DNA from: Mucilaginibacter terrenus
GTDB lineage: Bacteria; Bacteroidota; Bacteroidia; Sphingobacteriales; Sphingobacteriaceae
Reading direction: 5' to 3'
Length of the DNA stretch: 64,000 nt
Assembly (NCBI RefSeq): GCF_003432065.1
Contig: NZ_QWDE01000007.1
Location: 1 to 64,000 of the forward strand
Part shown: in pieces, positions 44,617 to 53,147 of the stretch
Layout of the letters: each line of letters begins with the position of its first letter
Numbering within the stretch: the first letter of the stretch is position 1
The notes under the pieces: model-generated
The model's database searches: none
Seen by the model: only the letters and a program-made list of their open reading frames with translations
Told to the model about the DNA's origin: nothing
Translations under genes and position numbers: made by a program

Positions 44617-44624
44617 TATCTTTG
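44617..44624 (+). promoter_or_regulatory. Predicted -7 element
   Basis: TATCTTTG matches TAnnTTTG and ends 7 bases before the LuxE-like start codon. Confidence 0.45.
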
Positions 44625-44631
44625 TCCCTGT

Positions 44632-45618
44632 ATGATAAAGCCCACACAAGAGCAGGTATTCTCTATTACAACTCAGGATGAGTTTAATACTGTTGCGCTG
44701 CAGGTGTTTAATTATCAATTTACTAATAATGCTATTTACAACACCTTTGTACAAGCTATTGGCCGAAGCGCAGATAGTGTAACATCTGTTGAACAGATAC
44801 CTTTTGTGCCGGTAGAGTTTTTCAAATCGCAACGGGTGGTTACGGGAAGGGATACAGAAGAACTGGTGTTTACCAGTTCCGGAACTACCGGTATGATTAC
44901 CAGCAGCCACTTGGTAATTGATGTAAGCTGGTATGAGGAAAGTTTTCGCAGGGCCTTCAAGTTATTTTATGGTGACGTAAAAAACTACACCGTACTTGCT
45001 TTATTGCCTTCATACCTGGAGCGCGAAGGCTCTTCGCTTATTTACATGGCTAACGACCTTATAGAGCAATCAGGCAATCCGGACAGTGGCTTTTTCCTGT
45101 ATGATCATGATAAGCTTTACAGTATTTTAAAGAAGCAACAAGCAGATGGAAAACCAACTTTGTTAATAGGGGTAACCTTTGCCTTACTTGATTTTGTGGA
45201 ACAGCATAGCATTAACTTTCCTGAACTCATAGTTATGGAAACAGGCGGAATGAAGGGCAGACGAAAAGAGGTGATCCGTGAAGAACTTCACACAATTCTT
45301 TGCAGCGGCTTCGGGGTAAAAACCATACATTCTGAATATGGTATGACCGAGTTGCTTTCTCAGGCATACTCAAAAGGCGAGGGAGTATTCAATTGTCCAC
45401 CCTGGATGAAGATTATACCCCGTGATACTAACGACCCGTTAACGCTTATTGAAGGTGAAAAAACTGGTGGTATAAATATTATTGACCTGGCCAACATCAA
45501 CTCTTGCTCATTTATCGCCACGCAGGACTTAGGGCGTGTTTACGCCGATGGTTCTTTTGAAGTATTGGGCCGCTTTGATAATTCTGACATACGTGGTTGT
45601 AACTTAATGGTAGGATAA
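44632..45618 (+). CDS. LuxE-like acyl-protein synthetase
   Basis: A 328-residue adenylating enzyme of the LuxE/PF04443 class. The ATP-binding signature F-T-S-S-G-T-T-G is at residues 80-87, with the helix R-R-A-F-K-L-F and L-A-L-L-P-S-Y-L-E-R following, then M-E-T-G-G-M-K-G-R and S-E-Y-G-M-T-E-L. It activates a carboxylate, probably a fatty acid. There is no luxC, luxD or luciferase nearby; stand-alone homologues occur in Bacteroidota. The substrate and acceptor are unknown. Confidence 0.88.
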   Translation: MIKPTQEQVFSITTQDEFNTVALQVFNYQFTNNAIYNTFVQAIGRSADSVTSVEQIPFVPVEFFKSQRVVTGRDTEELVFTSSGTTGMITSSHLVIDVSWYEESFRRAFKLFYGDVKNYTVLALLPSYLEREGSSLIYMANDLIEQSGNPDSGFFLYDHDKLYSILKKQQADGKPTLLIGVTFALLDFVEQHSINFPELIVMETGGMKGRRKEVIREELHTILCSGFGVKTIHSEYGMTELLSQAYSKGEGVFNCPPWMKIIPRDTNDPLTLIEGEKTGGINIIDLANINSCSFIATQDLGRVYADGSFEVLGRFDNSDIRGCNLMVG

Positions 45619-45669
45619 TCCGTCTGTAGCGTAATTAAGCTATGTTGATTATTATTATCTTGCGCTACC

Positions 45670-47640
45670 GTGCCTGATCCTGTACTACCCCAATCCTTCC
45701 TCAAGAAAATCATTTTGATTATAACACTGCTGTTCGGCTTTGGTTTCAGCAGCAATGGCCAGCAATTTTACGTCGCTACAAGCGACCTAAATTTGATGCG
45801 GGTCACTATTACCCCTAACGGCGTATTGTCTGAAGCCGTACCTTCCTGCGCTAGTGGGCAGTTTTTTTCGATAGCCGTATCCGGCAATAAGCTTTATTAT
45901 AACACATTGTATGGATCATTATACCAGGCTGATCTGGATAACAGTGGCTTTCCTCAGGCGAGGAATTGTACACTTTTGCCCTCGTATTCTACCAGTTCAA
46001 ACGCATTGACGATAGATAAAGCGGGTGCAATATATTTTGTAAATGGCACACAACTTGGCGTGATTACTCCGGGCTCCGCTAAGGAAATCATTCTCGGCGA
46101 CATGCCTTATTATTCTGCAGGAGACCTGATTTTCTACAAAGATCAGCTTTATATGGCGTCAGATCAGGGGATTGTAAAAATCCCGGTAAATAACCCAGCT
46201 GCTGCGGAGATGTACATACCTCTACCCGGGAAAGCTATTTTTGGGCTCACTACCGTAACAGACAAAGGCGCACTTAAAGTATACGCGTTAGCTGGCGGAG
46301 GAAGCGGCACAGACCTTATAGAGCTGGACATGGAGAACAGAACTGTAAAAGGTACTATAGGATCGGTACCTTTTGTTGTTTATGATGCAGCCAGTAACGT
46401 CGAAAGCGGCCAGGCATCCATTATAGAGATTGATGCCATAACTATTTCAAGAGAATGCAGCGTGCTGAACAAAGGACACGCAGAGATCGTTTGTAAACCT
46501 CACATCAGCCAGTATACTTATACACTTAACACTGGAGAAAGTAATACAACAGGTGTTTTCGGTTCGCTGGCAGAGGGGGTTTACCATCTAACCATTACAG
46601 CGGACGGTGGCGAATTGCCTGTGGAAACTGATTTTACCGTACAAGCCTATCCGTCACAAACACCTTTATTGACGGTAGAAAAAAAGAACCCGGTGTGTGA
46701 TTTAACAGGGCAAATCAAAATTGACGCCGGTGCAAGAAACAACGAGTTTAACGTTATTTACAATGGAGTTACTTTTGAAATGGGCCACACCTTTACCGGT
46801 TTAACGGCAGGCTCTTACCATTATACCGTCGTTACCAAGGCAGGCTGCCTCGTAGACGAAAAAGATTATGCATTAACACAGGATGTTTGCCCGCCAATAG
46901 ACATTTTATCAGTACAGTTTGCTCCGGAATGCGACCAGTTTGGCAAAGCGAATGTAACAGTAGTCACCAAGGATCATCCGGACACCTATACCTATACATT
47001 GGATGGCGTCACAAACGCTACAGGTTATTTCAGCTCCGTTTTGCCGGGTACATACAACCTGATCATAACATCATCAGGAGGCGATAAAAAGGAAACGATG
47101 GTCGTTGTTCCTGATTTTAGGATCGTTAACAAGCCGCAGCTGGTTTATATCATTAAGAATGCTGTATGTACCGCTCTTGGTCAGATTCGTTTTAAAGCCG
47201 CCGGTGATATAAAGGGAGCAGCAAGAATAAAACATAACGGAGATCTGTATGAGCTTGATGAGGTGATAAGAAATTTATTACCCGGAGTAAATCACTTTAC
47301 TGTGCTCGATGCTAAAGGCTGTATTTTAGATGAATTAGACATAGAAATATTGCAAGACAGCTGCGAGCCGGTATCATTTCCAAATACTTTTACACCAAAC
47401 GGCGATGGTATTAACGACGTATTCAGGCCTAACCAAAATAGCAACCCAGTGTATTATCAATTGTACATCTACAACAGGCAAGGCCAGCAACTTTTTAGGT
47501 CGGCAAGCGTTTACAACGGGTGGGATGGGCTATTTAATGGTAAAGCTGTGCCCGCAGGAGTTTATTTCCTGGTAGCAAAGTACACCATGTGCGATGGTAA
47601 AAGTTATTTCTTAAAAAGCTCCTTAACCCTGTTGAAATGA
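45670..47640 (+). CDS. T9SS-sorted surface protein (gliding-motility-associated C-terminal domain)
   Basis: A 656-residue exported protein with a GTG start. Signal LKKIILIITLLFGFGFSS is followed by a beta-propeller-like N-terminal half, then three repeats of about 110 residues with paired Cys (C-D-L-T-G-Q-I-K-I, C-D-Q-F-G-K-A-N-V, C-T-A-L-G-Q-I-R-F). The C-terminal 85 residues are the type B sorting domain of the type IX secretion system: P-N-T-F-T-P-N-G-D-G-I-N-D-V-F, Y-Q-L-Y-I-Y-N-R-Q-G-Q, G-W-D-G. It is thus surface-exported, and the strain must have a T9SS. Target unknown. Confidence 0.9.
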   Translation: MPDPVLPQSFLKKIILIITLLFGFGFSSNGQQFYVATSDLNLMRVTITPNGVLSEAVPSCASGQFFSIAVSGNKLYYNTLYGSLYQADLDNSGFPQARNCTLLPSYSTSSNALTIDKAGAIYFVNGTQLGVITPGSAKEIILGDMPYYSAGDLIFYKDQLYMASDQGIVKIPVNNPAAAEMYIPLPGKAIFGLTTVTDKGALKVYALAGGGSGTDLIELDMENRTVKGTIGSVPFVVYDAASNVESGQASIIEIDAITISRECSVLNKGHAEIVCKPHISQYTYTLNTGESNTTGVFGSLAEGVYHLTITADGGELPVETDFTVQAYPSQTPLLTVEKKNPVCDLTGQIKIDAGARNNEFNVIYNGVTFEMGHTFTGLTAGSYHYTVVTKAGCLVDEKDYALTQDVCPPIDILSVQFAPECDQFGKANVTVVTKDHPDTYTYTLDGVTNATGYFSSVLPGTYNLIITSSGGDKKETMVVVPDFRIVNKPQLVYIIKNAVCTALGQIRFKAAGDIKGAARIKHNGDLYELDEVIRNLLPGVNHFTVLDAKGCILDELDIEILQDSCEPVSFPNTFTPNGDGINDVFRPNQNSNPVYYQLYIYNRQGQQLFRSASVYNGWDGLFNGKAVPAGVYFLVAKYTMCDGKSYFLKSSLTLLK

Positions 47641-47666
47641 TTTCTACATACAGCCGTAAAAATTTT

Positions 47667-47674
47667 TAATTTTG
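47667..47674 (+). promoter_or_regulatory. Predicted -7 element
   Basis: TAATTTTG matches TAnnTTTG, 22 bases before the ATG at 47697. Confidence 0.5.
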
Positions 47675-47696
47675 CAACCATCACAACATCAATAAC

Positions 47697-48374
47697 ATGA
47701 TTGATAAATTTTTAAAAGAAGAACAAGACCCCAAAGCTGTTGAACGCATTTACGGCCGTTTGATAGACCTGCTTACAACAGGAGAGGAGATATTGTATAT
47801 AGCAGTGCAAAAAAAGCCAATTGTAAATCTATTCCCGGATTGCATCGCGCTTACCAACAAACGTATACTTTTCTTTACCCCAGCAAACCTCGGTCTGTCT
47901 ATAAAGTTTGTAGACTTTGTATGGAAAGATATAGTTGATGTTTATACTAAAGAAGAGATAATTGGAGCGGTATTTAGCGCTAAAACAATTAACGGTGCCG
48001 AAATGGGTGTAGATTACTTGCCAAAGGTTCAGGCCCGTAAATTATATCAATATGCACAGGAACGCAAGGAGAATGAGCGTGAACTTCGCCGTCAGCGTGA
48101 ACTGGAAGAAAAGCGTGCCGAATCTGGTTCATTTGATTTAGCACATACTACGTCTGCACCGTACCAGCCAACAGCTCCAATCGTACAGCCGCCTGTAGCC
48201 GCGCCAGATCCGGTAGTTGTACTAACACCAACTCCCGCGCCGGTAGTGCAAGAAGAGCCCAAAAAGGATGAGTTGACAGAAAAGCTAAAACGTTTGAAAA
48301 CGTTGTTCGAGAACGGCTTAATCTCTCAGGAGGAATATAATTCCAAAAAGCTGGAGTTATTAAGCGACTTCTAA
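47697..48374 (+). CDS. PH-domain and SHOCT-domain protein
   Basis: A 225-residue protein with an N-terminal PH-like domain (about 20-125: V-N-L-F-P-D-C-I-A-L-T-N-K-R-I-L-F), a basic-acidic helix (residues 118-143), a Pro-Ala-Val linker of about 45 residues, and a C-terminal SHOCT motif (K-L-K-R-L-K-T-L-F-E-N-G-L-I-S-Q-E-E-Y-N). No membrane segment. Function unknown; SHOCT motifs are thought to mediate oligomerisation. Confidence 0.85.
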   Translation: MIDKFLKEEQDPKAVERIYGRLIDLLTTGEEILYIAVQKKPIVNLFPDCIALTNKRILFFTPANLGLSIKFVDFVWKDIVDVYTKEEIIGAVFSAKTINGAEMGVDYLPKVQARKLYQYAQERKENERELRRQRELEEKRAESGSFDLAHTTSAPYQPTAPIVQPPVAAPDPVVVLTPTPAPVVQEEPKKDELTEKLKRLKTLFENGLISQEEYNSKKLELLSDF

Positions 48375-48402
48375 AGAGTTTAAGAACGCGACAACCTTAA
48401 TA

Positions 48403-48440
48403 AAAAGAAAGGCCCTTCAATATTGAAGGGCCTTTCTTTT
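48403..48440. terminator. Bidirectional terminator, long palindrome
   Basis: A perfect palindrome of 38 bp with arms of 19 bp (AAAAGAAAGGCCCTTCAAT at 48403-48421, its complement at 48422-48440), between the convergent PH/SHOCT gene and tyrS. The ends supply T tracts on both strands. Confidence 0.9.
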
Positions 48441-48455
48441 ATCACATCATCAACA

Positions 48456-49748
48456 TTATTCGGCAATGATCAAAAAGTAATTTTTCTTACCTTTTTGTGC
48501 TACCAGATATTTATTGTTAAGGAGTTGTGCGGTTGTTATTACATCTTCCGGCGTGCCGACCTTTTCGCGATTAATAGATACGCCTCCACCCTGAATTTCT
48601 TTCTTGGCTGCAGTTTTAGAGGGGAATACTGTGGTTTTGACACCCAGTAAATCGGTAGCGTTGATGCCAGCTGCAAATTCATCTTTACTAACAGTGAAAT
48701 TAGGCACGCCACTAAACAGGCCAATGACTTCATTATGGCTTAGTTCATTTAAAAATTCAATCCCTGTGCCGCCAAAGAAAAACTCGGTGGACTTTATAGC
48801 TTTTATAAACTCTGTTTCGCCATGCACACGTATAGTAATGTCTTTCGCTAAAGCTTTTTGTAATACTCGCAGGTGTGGGGCGGCGTTATGTTCTGTTTCA
48901 ATGGCTTCTATGGTGTCTCTTTCGAAAAGAGTAAATATCCTGATGTAGCTTTTGGCATCGTTGTCGGTGGTGTTTAGCCAAAACTGGTAAAACTTGTACG
49001 GAGAGGTCTTTTCAGCATCCAGCCAAATATTGCCGCCTTCAGATTTGCCAAACTTGGTGCCATCCGCTTTTTTTATCAACTGGGTGGTTAAAGCGAAAGC
49101 TTCACCGCCCGTACTTTTACGACGGATAAGTTCGGTACCTGTGACAATATTTCCCCATTGGTCGCTACCACCCATTTGCAAGGAGCAATTATGGTTCTTC
49201 CACAAGTAGTAAAAATCGTAACCCTGTACTAGCTGGTAAGAAAACTCAGTGAACGACATCCCTTGACCAGTCTCGCCGTTCAAGCGGTTCTTTACCGAAT
49301 CTTTAGCCATCATGTAATTCACGGTGATGTGTTTACCCACGTCGCGAATGAAGTCCAGGAAATTGAAGTTCTTGAACCAATCGTAATTATTTACCATTTC
49401 GGCACTGTTAGTGCCGGTATTGAAATTCAAAAAGAGTTTAAGCTGCTTCTTGACACTTTCCAGATTGTGCTGCAAGTCATCTTCAGACAACAGATTGCGC
49501 TCGGAAGATTTACCCGAAGGATCACCCACCATCCCGGTTGCGCCCCCAACAAGCGCGTAAGGTTTGTGGCCGGCGCGTTGAAAGTGGATGAGCGTCATTA
49601 TTTGGGTGAGATGGCCCACGTGAAGCGAATCGGCAGTTGGATCGAAACCGATGTAGCCCGAAGCCATACCTTTATTCAACATATCTTCGGTGCCTGGCAT
49701 TATATCGTGCAGCATGCCGCGCCAGCGTAGTTCTTCTACAAAATTCAT
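48456..49748 (-). CDS. tyrS: Tyrosine--tRNA ligase
   Basis: A 430-residue class I aminoacyl-tRNA synthetase. HIGH-like motif S-L-H-V-G-H at 41-46, KMSKS-like motif K-F-G-K-S at 232-236, Tyr-pocket segment Y-Q-L-V-Q-G-Y-D and Q-M-G-G-S-D-Q-W-G-N, and a C-terminal S4 RNA-binding domain (about 360-425, G-G-G-V-S-I-N-R-E-K-V). Charges tRNA-Tyr. CAAATATA at 49769-49776 on this strand reads TATATTTG, a perfect -7 match, 20 bases ahead of the start. Confidence 0.97.
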   Translation of the reverse strand: MNFVEELRWRGMLHDIMPGTEDMLNKGMASGYIGFDPTADSLHVGHLTQIMTLIHFQRAGHKPYALVGGATGMVGDPSGKSSERNLLSEDDLQHNLESVKKQLKLFLNFNTGTNSAEMVNNYDWFKNFNFLDFIRDVGKHITVNYMMAKDSVKNRLNGETGQGMSFTEFSYQLVQGYDFYYLWKNHNCSLQMGGSDQWGNIVTGTELIRRKSTGGEAFALTTQLIKKADGTKFGKSEGGNIWLDAEKTSPYKFYQFWLNTTDNDAKSYIRIFTLFERDTIEAIETEHNAAPHLRVLQKALAKDITIRVHGETEFIKAIKSTEFFFGGTGIEFLNELSHNEVIGLFSGVPNFTVSKDEFAAGINATDLLGVKTTVFPSKTAAKKEIQGGGVSINREKVGTPEDVITTAQLLNNKYLVAQKGKKNYFLIIAE

Positions 49749-49768
49749 CCTTGTATTGCTTAAAACGG

Positions 49769-49776
49769 CAAATATA
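49769..49776 (-). promoter_or_regulatory. Predicted -7 element for tyrS
   Basis: Reads TATATTTG on the minus strand, matching TAnnTTTG, 20 bases upstream of the tyrS start codon. Confidence 0.5.
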
Positions 49777-49919
49777 TAACAATAATTGGTTGAGTACGGG
49801 CAAGTAAACGGCTTTGTAAATGTAAACTGAGCGTGATATTGTGGTTATATCTCAGGTTAAGCTGGAGTTTGTCCGATTTTTTTTGTTTATTGTGAAAACA
49901 GGTAATTACAACTGCATCT

Positions 49920-50591
49920 ATGAATTTTCTGTCGCATTATTATTTTGACCGGAATACAACGGACTGCTACTTTACTCTGGGTACTGTATTGCCAGACTTG
50001 TTGAAAAATGCTGACAAGTCCATTGTGTTACATCCGGAAAAATTATTGCATGCTGATAGTGCTGTAAATTCCATGATAGCTGGGTGGAACAAGCATTTAC
50101 TGGTAGATAAGTTTTTCCACTCATCGGAATTCTTTCTTTACCATTCACATACATTAAAAAACCTGTTAACGCCGGCAGTGGCGGGTTCTCCAGTTAAACC
50201 GTTTTTCCTGGGCCATATAGCTATAGAGTTGATACTGGATAATTTGCTGCTTACCACAGGAGAAGTTGAGGTTGATGACTTTTACGCACATCTGGATAGC
50301 TGCCACGAGAGCGTGATAGCAGCGTTTCTTGACTTTGCCGAAATGAAAAACTCACCAGTATTCTTTAAGTTTTACGAGAGCTTTAAGAGCAGCCGCTATC
50401 TTACTACCTATGTAAACCTGGACAAGGTTACGTACGCACTTAAGCGCATTTGCATGCGGGTTTGGCACGACCCTTTTACGCCAGAACACGAGTTAGCAAT
50501 GACGGAGGTAGTATTAGCTTATAGGGAGTCCATCCTAAACAGCTTCATGAGTATTTATGCAGAGATAGACCAAAAGATGAAGCTTGTTTAA
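49920..50591 (+). CDS. ACP phosphodiesterase-like protein
   Basis: A 223-residue all-helical protein resembling AcpH (DUF479), which removes phosphopantetheine from acyl carrier protein. It shares the start M-N-F-L-S-H with later G-T-V-L-P-D-L and the His-rich helices H-K-H-L-L-V-D-K-F-F-H, L-G-H-I-A-I-E-L-I-L-D. The His and Asp residues could hold a metal. Function is moderately uncertain; a metal-dependent phosphohydrolase of the same fold is an alternative. Confidence 0.65.
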   Translation: MNFLSHYYFDRNTTDCYFTLGTVLPDLLKNADKSIVLHPEKLLHADSAVNSMIAGWNKHLLVDKFFHSSEFFLYHSHTLKNLLTPAVAGSPVKPFFLGHIAIELILDNLLLTTGEVEVDDFYAHLDSCHESVIAAFLDFAEMKNSPVFFKFYESFKSSRYLTTYVNLDKVTYALKRICMRVWHDPFTPEHELAMTEVVLAYRESILNSFMSIYAEIDQKMKLV

Positions 50592-50693
50592 TACTGTGCT
50601 GAATTATCCTGCAACTTTTTATTTAAAATGCCTTTACCAGGCAGTTTGGTTTCCAAAACAGCTTAAAAGTCAATAATTAACAGTAAATTAATT

Positions 50694-50724
50694 TTTATCT
50701 ATAAAAATTATATCCGTACCTTTG
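50694..50724 (+). promoter_or_regulatory. Predicted rpsA promoter
   Basis: TTTA at 50694-50697 and TACCTTTG at 50717-50724 give a 19-base spacer and a perfect -7 match. A GGAG at 50751-50754, 12 bases before the start codon, is unusual in a phylum that makes little use of Shine-Dalgarno pairing. Confidence 0.65.
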
Positions 50725-50766
50725 CAGTCCCAATTAAGTGTTGGGAAAAAGGAGTAAAATTATTTA

Positions 50767-52737
50767 ATGGCAAAAAAACAAGAAGCAGAAAAAGAATTAA
50801 AGGCGAAGGAAGCTGAACTGGGTACAGTTGAAGCAACCTCAAAGGAAACTGTTGAATCAGAAGCTGATTCAATTTCTATTGAAGAGATCAAATCAAAAAT
50901 TGCGGCTACACCAAGCGAAGATTTCGACTGGGATGCTGACGATAAAAAATTTGGTAACTACAGCGACAGCGACCGTGAGCAATTAGAAAAAATGTATGAT
51001 GGAACTTTTAGCTCTATTACTAAAGGCGAAATCATCACCGGTACTGTAGTGAACATCAACAACAAAGATGTGGTATTGAACATTGGCTTTAAGTCTGATG
51101 GTTTAGTATCAGTTTCTGAATTCCGTGATACACCAGATCTGAAGATCGGTGACACTGTTGAAGTATTTGTAGAGTCGCAGGAAGATGCTAACGGACAGTT
51201 GGTGCTTTCACGCAAACGTGCAAAAACTCAAAAATCATGGGAGCGCATTAATTCAGCTCTGGATAACGATGAGATCATTACCGGCTTTGTTAAGAGCCGT
51301 ACTAAAGGTGGCCTTATTGTTGATATTATGGGCGTTGAAGCCTTCTTACCAGGTTCACAGATCGACATCAAGCCAATCCGTGATTACGATGTGTACGTTG
51401 GTAAAACAATGGAATTTAAAGTTGTTAAGATAAACCACGAGTTTAAAAACGTTGTGGTATCGCACAAAGTGCTTATCGAGGACGATCTTGAGAACCAGAA
51501 AACAGAAATTGTGGCCAAACTTGAAAAAGGCCAGGTATTGGAAGGTACCGTTAAGAACATTACCGACTTCGGTGTATTCATCGACCTTGGTGGCGTTGAC
51601 GGCTTACTTCACATTACCGATATATCTTGGGGCCGCATAGAGCATCCACGTGAAGTATTGGCATTAGATCAGAAGATCAACGTTGTTGTTCTTGATTTTG
51701 ATGACGAGAAAAAACGTATTGCTTTAGGCTTGAAGCAACTTACTCCACACCCTTGGCAGAGCCTTTCTGAAGATATTCAGGTTGGTAGCAAGGTTAAAGG
51801 TAAAATTGTTACTGTTGCTGATTACGGCGCGTTCCTTGAAATCATCCCTGGTGTTGAAGGTCTGATCCACGTTTCAGAAATGTCATGGTCACAAAACCTT
51901 CGCAATCCACAGGAATTCCTGAAAGTTGGTGACGAAGTGGAGGCTCAGGTATTAACACTTGACCGTGACGAGCGTAAAATGTCATTAGGTATCAAACAGC
52001 TTACTCCAGATCCATGGCAGAACGCTGGCGAGAAATACGCTATAGGCACCAAGCACGTTGCTACAGTTAAAAACATGACCAACTTTGGTGTGTTTGTTGA
52101 ATTAGAAGACGGAATTGATGGTTTGATCCACATTTCTGATCTGTCATGGTCTAAGAAAGTTAACCACCCTAATGAATTCACTAAAGTAGGTGAGAAGTTA
52201 GACGTGGTAGTTCTGGAACTTGATATCGACAACCGCAAATTAAGCTTAGGTCACAAACAGCTGGAAGAAAACCCTTGGGATACTTTCGAAACCATCTTCA
52301 CTATCGATTCGATACATGAAGGTACCGTGTTGAAAGTAACTGACAAAGGTGCTATCGTAGCTTTACCGTACGGTGTTGAAGGCTTTGCGCCAACCAAACA
52401 CCTGGTTAAAGAGGACGGCAAATCTGTAAAAGCTGAAGAAACTGCTGAGTTCAAGATTATTGAATTTAACAAAGACAGCAAGCGTATAGTTATTTCACAC
52501 TCACGCATTTGGGAAGAGGCTCGCGCTGATGCCCGTATGCAGGACTTCGAAAACCGTAAGAAAGAAGCAAAATCTGCTGTAAATGCGGTTAAGAAAGTGA
52601 AAGATTCGGTTGAGAAATCAACTCTTGGCGACCTTAGCGTGCTTGCTCAGTTAAAAGAGCAGATGGAAGGTGCTGAAAGCAAAGCCGCAGGTAAGAAACC
52701 AGCTGCTAAATCAGAAACCGAAGAAGAAGCTAACTAA
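50767..52737 (+). CDS. rpsA: 30S ribosomal protein S1
   Basis: A 656-residue ribosomal protein that binds mRNA at the small subunit. It has an acidic, disordered N-terminal extension (about 60 residues), six S1 repeats of about 75-85 residues starting at G-E-I-I-T-G-T-V (about 77), D-E-I-I-T-G-F-V, G-Q-V-L-E-G-T-V, G-S-K-V-K-G-K-I, G-T-K-H-V-A-T-V and D-S-I-H-E-G-T-V, and a Lys/Ala-rich C-terminal tail. The extra N-terminal region is typical of Bacteroidota S1, where initiation relies less on Shine-Dalgarno pairing. Strong terminator follows. Confidence 0.96.
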   Translation: MAKKQEAEKELKAKEAELGTVEATSKETVESEADSISIEEIKSKIAATPSEDFDWDADDKKFGNYSDSDREQLEKMYDGTFSSITKGEIITGTVVNINNKDVVLNIGFKSDGLVSVSEFRDTPDLKIGDTVEVFVESQEDANGQLVLSRKRAKTQKSWERINSALDNDEIITGFVKSRTKGGLIVDIMGVEAFLPGSQIDIKPIRDYDVYVGKTMEFKVVKINHEFKNVVVSHKVLIEDDLENQKTEIVAKLEKGQVLEGTVKNITDFGVFIDLGGVDGLLHITDISWGRIEHPREVLALDQKINVVVLDFDDEKKRIALGLKQLTPHPWQSLSEDIQVGSKVKGKIVTVADYGAFLEIIPGVEGLIHVSEMSWSQNLRNPQEFLKVGDEVEAQVLTLDRDERKMSLGIKQLTPDPWQNAGEKYAIGTKHVATVKNMTNFGVFVELEDGIDGLIHISDLSWSKKVNHPNEFTKVGEKLDVVVLELDIDNRKLSLGHKQLEENPWDTFETIFTIDSIHEGTVLKVTDKGAIVALPYGVEGFAPTKHLVKEDGKSVKAEETAEFKIIEFNKDSKRIVISHSRIWEEARADARMQDFENRKKEAKSAVNAVKKVKDSVEKSTLGDLSVLAQLKEQMEGAESKAAGKKPAAKSETEEEAN

Positions 52738-52756
52738 GCTGAATTTTAATTAATAC

Positions 52757-52788
52757 AAAGCCCTTCCGGTTTCCGGAAGGGCTTTTTT
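52757..52788 (+). terminator. rpsA terminator
   Basis: Perfect 13-bp stem AAAGCCCTTCCGG / CCGGAAGGGCTTT with a TTT loop and a T6 tail, 20 bases after the rpsA stop. Confidence 0.95.
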
Positions 52789-52813
52789 ATTGCTCACGTG
52801 CTATCTTATCGCT

Positions 52814-53116
52814 ATGAATGATAGAGTAACTGTAAACATCCTTAGGCGTGTATGTTTAGTATTGGTGTTATCACCAATACTTGTTTTTTTGATCGCGATA
52901 TTTTTTGAAGAAAGAAATTATGCTTTATCGCAAACTCTTGCTAACGAAGGTAAGCCGCTGAGTGTATTTATGTCGCTATTGGGTAGCTTCGCTTATTTGT
53001 GTTTTAAAATAAGTCGCTTTAAGCAACAAACGCCTTTAAACATATTTAATGATATTATAAAGATTATGATTGCGACAAGCTTTACGGCTTTTTTTGTTTA
53101 TGCCCTCGGCTTTTAA
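52814..53116 (+). CDS. Small membrane protein
   Basis: A 100-residue protein (start at 52814) with three hydrophobic segments (residues about 10-33, 52-68, 82-100). No family recognised. Short distance to the rpsA terminator means it needs its own promoter, which I cannot place with confidence. Confidence 0.55.
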   Translation: MNDRVTVNILRRVCLVLVLSPILVFLIAIFFEERNYALSQTLANEGKPLSVFMSLLGSFAYLCFKISRFKQQTPLNIFNDIIKIMIATSFTAFFVYALGF

Positions 53117-53147
53117 CCAACTTAGAGGGTCGGCGCGATTCTAATTT

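Noticed and set aside
49263..49730. 155-codon frame antisense to tyrS
   Set aside because: Shadow of the HIGH/KMSKS enzyme.
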